From NCBI GenBank assembly GCA_020428115.1, contig JAGQNJ010000024.1, positions 1 through 12,151 of the forward strand: a DNA stretch of 12,151 nt. The letters are read 5' to 3'. This stretch comes from Candidatus Saccharimonadota bacterium (lineage in GTDB: Bacteria; Patescibacteriota; Saccharimonadia; Saccharimonadales; JAGQNJ01). Positions within the stretch are counted from its first letter, which is position 1. The number at the start of each line of letters is the position of its first letter. Positions 7,221-12,151 of this stretch are shown here, piece after piece. The notes beneath the pieces are model-generated. The model made no database searches. It was not told where the DNA came from and saw nothing but the letters and a program-made list of their open reading frames with translations. The translations under genes and the position numbers were made by a program.

Positions 7221-8345
7221 CTAGTGCTTGTTGTGTGCCTTAAGGGCTTGCTGGTAGACCTTTTCGTAACTGGTTGCAACCACGGTGTAGTCATACTGCT
7301 GTACGTAGTCGTGCGCCCATTGTTGCCAGAGGTCACGAACAGATTGATCATGCAGCATAAGCTCCAGTCGTCGCACAAACTCGGCTTTGTCGCGTGGGTT
7401 AACAATCGATATCGACCCACGGCCATGCATCACCGACTGGTAGCCAGAATTATTGCCAGCAACAGCGACCGCTCCTGTGGCCATTGCCTCCAGCAAAACA
7501 ATGCCAAAACTCTCTCCATATAGCGCGGGTGAACAAAATATCGCAGCTTTGCGAAGCAGTTCGAGCTTGGTTGGCTCGTCGATATGCCCCAAGAAGCTTA
7601 CGCGTGGTATATTGTGTTCCTTGGCGTAATCACGGAGCTTGACGCTCTCTGGGCCCTCACCAGCAATCAAGAGTTTAACGTCGGGGTTCTTGGCAGCTAG
7701 TTCCTCAAAGGCGGCCAGTAGGTACTTAACGCCCTTGCGCTTCTCCAGGCGGCCGACATACAGGATCATATTCTTATCACGTTCCTGGGGCGTTGTACCA
7801 GCGTACTTCGCGATATCTATTCCGTTTGGCACAATGACAGGCTTCTGCTCGGTCAGCGTCTCGACATACTCACTTGCTGCCGGCGACACAGCAGTGAGCA
7901 CGTCCAACGACTTGAGCACAGAGCGCGTGTAGGGTGTAATCACCGTTTTGATCGTGTTACTTAGCACAGTTTCGGGTAGTTTAGCGTGGAACGTCGCGAC
8001 GTTGGGGCATGACGCTTTGCTCAGTATTTGCCAGCTCAGCAGCGGTACCCATGGCTCATGAAAATGCAGCAGGTCAAACTTGTGCTTGGTCAGCATAGCA
8101 TCCAGTTCTTTGGGGTTAAGGCTAATCGAACCTTGTGCAGTGGTATGAAATAGTGACTTTACATCGGTCGCTGTGCCAACGAGCTCGAGGTTTTGCAAAT
8201 TGTGCTTAGGAATTGTTTTGGGCTTGGGCGTAATGATATATACACTGTGGCCACGCTTGGTTAGCTCACGCTGCAAAGCAAGGACGCATTCTTGCACGCC
8301 ACCACCGCGAAATATGTTATATGGGCACACCAACCCGACTTTCAT
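7221..8345 (-). CDS. GT4 glycosyltransferase, PimA-like (first gene of pair)
   Basis: 374 residues, GT-B fold, strikingly like mycobacterial PimA, which adds the first mannose to phosphatidylinositol. The N-terminus MKVGLVCPYNIFRGGGVQ carries the GGVQ loop typical of PimA. Further matches are LLHFHEPWVPLLS, PNVATFHAK, VIVPNGIDI, LYVGRLEKRKGVKYLLAAF, LIAGEGPE and the EX7E element YGESFGIVLLEAMATG. It acts on the cytoplasmic membrane face with a nucleotide-sugar donor. Whether inositol lipid is the acceptor here is unknown; the likeness supports a glycolipid role only. I start it at the ATG at 8345. The frame stays open to 8459, but those 38 residues do not resemble GT4, lie upstream of the promoter, and overlap the divergent gene. 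It is 32 nt ahead of its paralogue and clearly distinct from it, so the pair is an old duplication or two sequential enzymes. Confidence 0.92.
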   Translation of the reverse strand: MKVGLVCPYNIFRGGGVQECVLALQRELTKRGHSVYIITPKPKTIPKHNLQNLELVGTATDVKSLFHTTAQGSISLNPKELDAMLTKHKFDLLHFHEPWVPLLSWQILSKASCPNVATFHAKLPETVLSNTIKTVITPYTRSVLKSLDVLTAVSPAASEYVETLTEQKPVIVPNGIDIAKYAGTTPQERDKNMILYVGRLEKRKGVKYLLAAFEELAAKNPDVKLLIAGEGPESVKLRDYAKEHNIPRVSFLGHIDEPTKLELLRKAAIFCSPALYGESFGIVLLEAMATGAVAVAGNNSGYQSVMHGRGSISIVNPRDKAEFVRRLELMLHDQSVRDLWQQWAHDYVQQYDYTVVATSYEKVYQQALKAHNKH

Positions 8346-8352
8346 TAGATCA

Positions 8353-8361
8353 ATTATAGCA
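8353..8361 (-). promoter_or_regulatory. Consensus extended -10 of the glycosyltransferase operon
   Basis: Read on the minus strand: TG-C-TATAAT, a perfect extended -10 box. It ends 7 nt before the ATG at 8345, so the transcript should start at or within 1-2 nt of the start codon. No Shine-Dalgarno site can fit. The -35 position reads TTCGTA, a weak match. Confidence 0.7.
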
Positions 8362-8387
8362 GCTACGGGGCTTGATACGAAACGCTC

Positions 8388-8417
8388 GTGACATCCACGC
8401 TGGTAAAGGCGTATACT
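8388..8417 (+). promoter_or_regulatory. Promoter of the 65-residue membrane protein
   Basis: -35 GTGACA (8388-8393, five of six consensus bases), an 18-nt spacer, and -10 TATACT (8412-8417). The predicted start near 8424 gives a leader of about 21 nt. That leader contains GGAGG (8432-8436), 8 nt before the ATG. It diverges from the glycosyltransferase promoter, whose -10 lies about 30 bp to the left. Confidence 0.6.
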
Positions 8418-8444
8418 ACAACCATACAAACGGAGGGGGAACAT

Positions 8445-8639
8445 ATGGCAAAAGTACAAAAGGTAAAAGTAGTCAACGAATCAGGCATGGGCTATGTGCT
8501 TGTGGTCGCCTGGCTTGGTGCCGTGGTGTATTTTGTTGGGCAAGTTGATGGGTTTTGGAACGTAATACTCGCCGTGCTCAAGGCCTGTGTATGGCCTGCA
8601 TACTTGCTGTACCACCTATTGCAAGTACTTGGCGCCTAA
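8445..8639 (+). CDS. Small two-span membrane protein, function unknown
   Basis: 64-65 residues. A short lysine-rich N-terminus (MAKVQKVKVVNESG) is followed by a first hydrophobic helix (about residues 15-32, YVLVVAWLGAVVYFVGQ). A short loop, QVDGFW, precedes a second helix (about 36-62) containing VWPAYLLYHLL. I do not recognise a named family. The pattern of two helices around a D-G-F-W turn, ending in an aromatic and proline-rich VWPAY motif, looks like a real conserved protein rather than chance. Support for expression is strong: a good -35/-10 pair and GGAGG 8 nt before the ATG. The frame extends upstream to 8388, but this ribosome site picks 8445. It is one of only two promoter-proximal genes here with a proper 5' leader. 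The stop is TAA. Confidence 0.8.
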   Translation: MAKVQKVKVVNESGMGYVLVVAWLGAVVYFVGQVDGFWNVILAVLKACVWPAYLLYHLLQVLGA

Positions 8640-8680
8640 ACCGCAAATCAACGACGCAATAAGATAATAAGCACAAGCAA

Positions 8681-8709
8681 CTGACGAATATCGCCAAATA
8701 TCCTACACT
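8681..8709 (+). promoter_or_regulatory. Promoter of the 225-residue orphan gene
   Basis: -35-like CTGACG (8681-8686), a 17-nt spacer, and -10 TACACT (8704-8709). The -10 ends 6 nt before the ATG at 8716. The expected transcription start therefore coincides with the A of the start codon, a fully leaderless arrangement. Confidence 0.55.
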
Positions 8710-8715
8710 AGTGGA

Positions 8716-9393
8716 ATGGAACGAGGCTTATCTCCTGATTACTTTGGCATACCCGTGCTCAGCCATTCAGAGGCAACGACGCTCAAACTAACCCTGGACC
8801 TAGACATGGATCGAGGCCAAAACACTGTTGTAGCCTGGGGTGATGCAGCTCTGCAGCGTTGTTTGCCGATCCAGCAGTTGATCGAACATGACGTACAGCA
8901 ATATGCTCAGTACGAAGCCGATCATGTACTGAGTGCCGACGAAATTGAGGATTTTGTCGAGGGAGTCGAGGAAGGCTATCGGTTTTTCGTTGGGTGCGTG
9001 GCGTGGGCTCGGCTGGAACGCTCACCCTACCGCGACATACATACAGCTCTGGCACATAATGCAGAGCTCGGCATTGTCCCAGATATATCACCCGCAACCG
9101 TGCGATACCTCAAAAACATACGCCGTGGTAGTGCGAGCCATGTCGATGACCTTGCCGAACTCGCCCTCGATTCAAGCAAAGAGCTCGCCCAGATCTGTGC
9201 TGGTGACTATTGCTTTTTGAGTGTGCGGTTCGAGGAAACACTCAGCATGTATACTCAGCTTCGTGGCACTCATGTCGACCCAGATTGTTGCCCTACGGCA
9301 TCTGGTATCCTGCACGGCACTGCCAACGCTATACAAATGTACGTTGCCGCTTATCAACAGCGAGTCTTCGACGAATCCATGTCATCGGTATAA
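8716..9393 (+). CDS. Uncharacterised 225-residue cytoplasmic protein
   Basis: I do not recognise this protein. It is soluble, acidic and probably mostly helical, with no signal peptide or membrane span. An acidic helix (SADEIEDFVEGVEEGYRFF, about residues 73-91) leads to GCVAWARLERSPY. Six cysteines occur. The last four fall in two close groups, ICAGDYC (Cys162 region) and DPDCCPT near 190-195, which might bind metal, but no known motif fits. A possible repeat-type region is STVRYLKNIRRGS-like: SPATVRYLKNIRRGSASHVD. Coding is supported by length, base composition like its neighbours, and a promoter ending 6 nt before the ATG. The protein has its own promoter on both sides, so it is probably monocistronic. 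It ends in TAA, and the next promoter lies 30 nt downstream. Confidence 0.7.
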   Translation: MERGLSPDYFGIPVLSHSEATTLKLTLDLDMDRGQNTVVAWGDAALQRCLPIQQLIEHDVQQYAQYEADHVLSADEIEDFVEGVEEGYRFFVGCVAWARLERSPYRDIHTALAHNAELGIVPDISPATVRYLKNIRRGSASHVDDLAELALDSSKELAQICAGDYCFLSVRFEETLSMYTQLRGTHVDPDCCPTASGILHGTANAIQMYVAAYQQRVFDESMSSV

Positions 9394-9422
9394 CCCATCC
9401 TATATGCGGCAGTGGCGCCGTC

Positions 9423-9431
9423 TGGTAGACT
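9423..9431 (+). promoter_or_regulatory. Extended -10 promoter of the 154-residue membrane protein
   Basis: TG-G-TAGACT: TG at 9423-9424 and the hexamer at 9426-9431. Seven nucleotides separate it from the ATG at 9439, so the mRNA should be leaderless. No -35 match is seen at 17 nt, and there is no Shine-Dalgarno site. Confidence 0.5.
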
Positions 9432-9438
9432 AAGCATC

Positions 9439-9903
9439 ATGTTCGCTAATATTATCGCTATCGCGGTACTTTGTATTACCATCGGTGGCGCATCAATTCC
9501 GCTTAGCTTTCAGATAAACAGTAACCCTGTTGTGGTATGGGTTGGCAATGCCCTGGGCTCGCTTATCTCAGCTGCTGTCGTCATATACATCGGCAACCGC
9601 ATCACCGATAAAAAGTTCGAGGACAAAATCAGCAAACGACGTCTGGGCAAAAAGGTCGTGACCGTATTTGCACAGGACCAATCAGACAACAAAAAGGTCA
9701 AAAAGGCGCAGATCATCATCGACAAGCACGGGCTCAGGCTTTTTGCTCTGGTCTGCCCAATCTTCCCCGGGGTACTTATCTCGACTGCTGCCGTGTATTT
9801 GCTTGGTCTCGACAGACAAACCTACAAAAAGTGGATGTTCCTAGGCGTCTTTTTTGTCAGCGGATTCTACGTCCTCAGCTACTGGTGGGTCTTCATCCGC
9901 TAA
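9439..9903 (+). CDS. Membrane protein, possibly small multidrug export-like
   Basis: 154 residues with about four hydrophobic segments: residues 1-20 (MFANIIAIAVLCITIGGASI), about 33-50 (VVWVGNALGSLISAAVVIYI), about 99-122 (LRLFALVCPIFPGVLISTAAVYLL) and the C-terminal 133-153. A basic cytoplasmic stretch lies between the second and third (NRITDKKFEDKISKRRLGKK). The order is an IP-L element after the first helix, a GN-x-LG helix, then H-G-L-R-L-F followed by a proline-rich P-x-FPG helix. This resembles small multidrug export or DedA-related membrane proteins, but the match is loose and I would not assign transport activity. The frame is open from a GTG at 9412, but that lies before the -10 box, so the ATG at 9439 is the start. 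The stop is TAA. Confidence 0.75.
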   Translation: MFANIIAIAVLCITIGGASIPLSFQINSNPVVVWVGNALGSLISAAVVIYIGNRITDKKFEDKISKRRLGKKVVTVFAQDQSDNKKVKKAQIIIDKHGLRLFALVCPIFPGVLISTAAVYLLGLDRQTYKKWMFLGVFFVSGFYVLSYWWVFIR

Positions 9904-9945
9904 CCTGAACGTTTAGCATAATGGATACTGCTATTGAAGTACGGG

Positions 9946-9974
9946 TTTAATCACCTCTGTTTTTAAGGTATAAT
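9946..9974 (+). promoter_or_regulatory. Promoter of the GIY-YIG/helicase gene pair
   Basis: A perfect TATAAT (9969-9974) with a weak -35-like TTTAAT (9946-9951) at 17 nt. The box ends 10 nt before the ATG at 9985, predicting a leader of about 3-5 nt. It lies in an A+T-richer gap (9904-9984) that holds no other supported gene. Confidence 0.6.
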
Positions 9975-9984
9975 ATTGAGTAAT

Positions 9985-10821
9985 ATGGGTAACCCACGAC
10001 TGATACAAACCTATCTTCCCGATGGCTCACTAGAGGGCATTAAAGTTATCGAATTGTCAGAAAGTCCAATTAAGGCTTTTGTTGTGCCTCGAATAAAGCT
10101 GAATGACATCAAAAAACGAACTGAAATTAACCAGCCGTCACTCTACTTGCTCGTAAACTCAACAGACAACCAACTCTACATCGGCGAAAGCGAAAACTTT
10201 TATCATCGTGTCAAGAATCACGATCAGTCCAAAGAATTCTGGGATCTTGCGATTGCGATTGTTTCTAACACAAACAGCTTAGAGAAGAGTGACGTAAAAT
10301 ACTTGGAATCTCTAGCTGTTGAGAAGGCACAGGCTACAGCAGCTATGAAAGTCCTAAACCGTACTGTGCCGGCAAGAAATAACGTACACGAATTCAAGGT
10401 ACACACACTAGAAAAAATCCTCGAGGATACAGCCATGATCGCAGAGTCCCTTGGCTTTAGTATCTTTGCTTCAGAAAAAGAAAATGAAGAATCAATCTGG
10501 TATCTGTCCGCTAAGAAAAGCAATGCTAAAGCTGAGTTTAGAGGTGACAAATTCGTTATTCTCACTGGTTCAATCATTGACAAGTCATACGCTCCAAGTT
10601 GGGCAAAAGCATTCCCAAAATCACTCGTTGAGAGAGAAGAACTGCTTAGCAGTAATGGTAAAGATCTAGGTGACTCTTTTGAGATCACCAATAACATACC
10701 GACTCGCAGCCCAAATCATGCCGGAGGACTTGTTTCAGGGAGAAGTATAAATGCCTGGACCGGCTGGAAGAATAAAGATAACAAGACTATGGATGAGGTC
10801 ATGCGGAGAGAAGAGGCATAG
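9985..10821 (+). CDS. GIY-YIG nuclease-like protein with DUF4357 domain
   Basis: 278 residues. The N-terminal extension (TYLPDGSLEGIKVIEL) is typical of the GIY-YIG/DUF4357 family. The nuclease core runs about residues 50-140: SLYLL (Tyr54, GIY strand), LYIGES (Tyr65, Gly67), Arg75, His79, and the metal-binding Glu108 in VKYLESLAVEKA. All the usual catalytic positions are filled. The C-terminal 100 residues fit DUF4357: WYLSAKKSNAKAEF, FVILTGS, SPNHAGGLVSGRSINAW, then WKNK. Proteins of this type are often coded beside restriction-modification genes; its target is unknown. A TTG at 9976 would add three residues but is 1 nt past the -10 box and cannot be in the mRNA. The helicase ATG follows the TAG stop with no gap. 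G+C is visibly lower than in the genes to the left (near 40% in sampled lines against about 50%), which suggests acquisition. Confidence 0.88.
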   Translation: MGNPRLIQTYLPDGSLEGIKVIELSESPIKAFVVPRIKLNDIKKRTEINQPSLYLLVNSTDNQLYIGESENFYHRVKNHDQSKEFWDLAIAIVSNTNSLEKSDVKYLESLAVEKAQATAAMKVLNRTVPARNNVHEFKVHTLEKILEDTAMIAESLGFSIFASEKENEESIWYLSAKKSNAKAEFRGDKFVILTGSIIDKSYAPSWAKAFPKSLVEREELLSSNGKDLGDSFEITNNIPTRSPNHAGGLVSGRSINAWTGWKNKDNKTMDEVMRREEA

Positions 10822-12151
10822 ATGCCGGTTATTGATGATTCTGTAATTAAAGAAGTTGTAACTGGGCGCGTAGAGCCGCATATATATTCTTTTCAAACAA
10901 ATACCCTGCCGAATCTTCTTAAGGTGGGTGATTCGTATCGTCCAGTCGAAGAACGCCTAGAGGAGTGGCGTCGGCACTACAAAGACCTAACGGAAGTTTC
11001 GCGTCACAAGGCACTAGTGAATGAAAACGTATTCTTTCGGGATCACTCGGTGCACAAATATCTTGAAGCTCACGGAACAGCCCGCGTTAGTATCGACAGA
11101 GACCATAATATATATTCAAATGAATTTTTTGAAGGCATTAACGGTGACAGCGTAGCGGCTGCTGTTGATGATGTTATCGACAGTTACGGTACACCTGGCA
11201 AATATGCCTACTACGACAGTCTTAAGGACAAAATAGAGCAACACTATGCCCGTGAAAGCGACTTTGCCCCACGTGAAAACCAGCAAGTAGTGATCAATAA
11301 CTTCACGACTGCCGTTACACATGGCCGGACAAACCTTTTAATGTATGCTGTAATGCGTTTTGGCAAGTCAATCACTTCAATGTGGTGTGCAAAAGAAATC
11401 GATTCAAAACTCACCCTTGTTGTTTCTGCTAAGGCCGATGTTAAGTCTGAGTGGAAGCAAACAGTTGAGAGTCACAAAGACTTCAGCGGCTATCGCTTTA
11501 TGGAGAGCACCGACCTAACACCTGGTATGAACTTTCGCGAAGTCTACGGCAAAGAGTTCTATACTGGCGATGGTAAAACGGAAATCTGCACCAACATTGT
11601 GCTATTTCTGACGCTGCAAGATCTTGCCGGATCGGCCACAGAAGTAAAGAAGCGCCACGAGATACTACAAAGGGCTAAGCCAGATCTACTAATTATCGAT
11701 GAAACTCACTTTGGTGCTCGTGCGCAAGTACTTGGTAAGATTCTAGCTGGCGTCGAGCTAAACGAAGAGGACGAAGAGTCCCTCAAAGATACTGACGGTA
11801 TCGACGAGCTGGGTAAAATCAAGGGCCTGCAAGCAATCAACGCCAAGATTAAGCTACACCTTTCAGGCACACCGTATCGCATCCTTATGGGAAGCGAATT
11901 TGCTAAAGAAGATATTATTGCCTTTGTTCAGTTCAGCGATATCTATGAATCCAAGCTGGCCTGGGGTGCCAACAACCTCGATAAAAACGAGTGGGACAAT
12001 CCATATTACGGCTTTCCACAAATGATTCGCTTCGCCTTCAACCCGAATGAAAGTTCTCGCACAAAACTCGAGGAAATCCCCGGCAGTAAACCTTCAGAAA
12101 TCTTTGCACCCATTGACACCAATAAGACCGGCGACCACGAAACCTTCTTGC
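10822..12151 (+). CDS. T5orf172/GIY-YIG-like domain fused to SF2 helicase (3' end cut by window)
   Basis: Open for 443 codons to the window edge, so it is incomplete. The N-terminal region (about residues 15-90) looks like the T5orf172 branch of the GIY-YIG superfamily: HIYSF (20-24), LKVG (33-36), VEERLEEW with Arg45, and HSVHKYLE (His78, Glu82). From about residue 150 an SF2 restriction-type (ResIII-like) ATPase core begins. Motif I is YAVMRFGKSITS (Lys182), motif II LLIIDETHFGAR (Asp293-Glu294-Thr295-His296), and motif III LHLSGTPYR (348-353). An acidic stretch (NEEDEESLKDTDGIDE) lies between II and III. The second RecA domain starts after this, and whatever follows is not visible. The ATG directly abuts the TAG of the GIY-YIG gene; AAGAGG (10811-10816), 5 nt upstream, is the ribosome site. 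Translational coupling and a joint function are likely. A restriction-like DNA translocase is the natural inference; no methyltransferase is in the window. Confidence 0.88.
   Translation, partial: MPVIDDSVIKEVVTGRVEPHIYSFQTNTLPNLLKVGDSYRPVEERLEEWRRHYKDLTEVSRHKALVNENVFFRDHSVHKYLEAHGTARVSIDRDHNIYSNEFFEGINGDSVAAAVDDVIDSYGTPGKYAYYDSLKDKIEQHYARESDFAPRENQQVVINNFTTAVTHGRTNLLMYAVMRFGKSITSMWCAKEIDSKLTLVVSAKADVKSEWKQTVESHKDFSGYRFMESTDLTPGMNFREVYGKEFYTGDGKTEICTNIVLFLTLQDLAGSATEVKKRHEILQRAKPDLLIIDETHFGARAQVLGKILAGVELNEEDEESLKDTDGIDELGKIKGLQAINAKIKLHLSGTPYRILMGSEFAKEDIIAFVQFSDIYESKLAWGANNLDKNEWDNPYYGFPQMIRFAFNPNESSRTKLEEIPGSKPSEIFAPIDTNKTGDHETFL

Larger units (their letters stand above)
8346..8444. promoter_or_regulatory. 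Divergent intergenic region between GT4 operon and small membrane protein
   Basis: A 99-bp gap serving two promoters. The minus-strand promoter gives a leaderless mRNA for the glycosyltransferase, and the plus-strand one gives a leadered mRNA with a strong ribosome site. The two -10 boxes are about 53 bp apart, and the plus -35 (8388-8393) falls in the region upstream of the minus promoter. Shared regulation is possible, but I see no clear palindrome between them. Confidence 0.5.

Noticed and set aside
8346..8459. Upstream extension of the first GT4 gene to an ATG at 8459
   Set aside because: The extra 38 residues do not look like GT4, precede the TGCTATAAT box, and overlap the divergent gene's ribosome site and start.
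9412..9438. GTG at 9412 as start of the 154-residue membrane protein
   Set aside because: It lies before the TG-G-TAGACT promoter; the ATG at 9439 begins the first hydrophobic helix.
9921..9952. Nine-codon ORF in the gap before the GIY-YIG promoter
   Set aside because: Too short, with no ribosome site; chance occurrence is likely.
9976..9984. TTG at 9976 as start of the GIY-YIG gene
   Set aside because: It lies 1 nt after the TATAAT box and so would not be transcribed; the ATG at 9985 fits the promoter.
11116..11322. Minus-strand ORF opposite the helicase
   Set aside because: It is a shadow of the helicase frame: no promoter, no ribosome site and no recognisable protein features.
1..12151. 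TGA reassigned to glycine, as in some Patescibacteria
   Set aside because: No in-frame TGA occurs in any convincing gene, and all genes have normal lengths with TAG or TAA stops. Only TGA avoidance is supported.

Overview
The window is ordinary bacterial chromosome carrying housekeeping genes, with what looks like the start of an accessory defence locus at its right edge. It contains twelve convincing protein genes, one doubtful micro-ORF, several recognisable promoters and one structured intergenic element. I see no tRNA, rRNA, insertion sequence or CRISPR array. The standard genetic code fits: no gene has an in-frame TGA, and stops are TAG (8 of 12) or TAA (4 of 12). The best guess for the host is a Patescibacteria/CPR member, probably Saccharibacteria (TM7). 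This is an inference from a RecR without its zinc-finger cysteines, a DHH phosphoesterase with a variant first motif, compact operons, and a pair of PimA-like glycosyltransferases. No phylogenetic marker was compared.

Layout. Positions 1-1255 hold the 3' part of the replicative helicase gene dnaB. A GT-C-like multi-spanning membrane glycosyltransferase follows (1300-2505). Next come the ybaB-recR pair (2565-3471), a 66-bp inverted-repeat element with a possible 22-codon ORF (3472-3609), and an operon of a DHH/NrnA-like phosphoesterase with cysS (3616-6058). On the minus strand two GT4 glycosyltransferases form an operon (8345 down to 6055). Its end meets the end of cysS so closely that both stop codons lie in one CTAG. 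A divergent promoter region (8346-8444) then leads to a 65-residue two-span membrane protein, a 225-residue protein I do not recognise, and a 154-residue membrane protein. From about 9904 base composition becomes more A+T rich. A GIY-YIG/DUF4357 nuclease-like gene then abuts a large SF2 helicase that runs off the window.

How the genes work together. dnaB, ybaB and recR serve replication and recombinational repair. The DHH protein probably degrades short oligonucleotides or a dinucleotide, and cysS charges tRNA-Cys. The three glycosyltransferases suggest envelope glycolipid or glycan synthesis. The final two genes each carry a GIY-YIG-superfamily domain, and the second joins it to an ATP-dependent helicase core. 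That suggests a restriction-like anti-phage or anti-plasmid module whose remaining parts lie to the right.

The most general signal is transcriptional. Six genes have a good -10 box ending only 6-10 nt before the start codon, so their mRNAs should be leaderless or nearly so. Two other promoter-proximal genes (ybaB and the 65-residue protein) have about 20-nt leaders with strong Shine-Dalgarno sites. The host thus appears to use both initiation modes.
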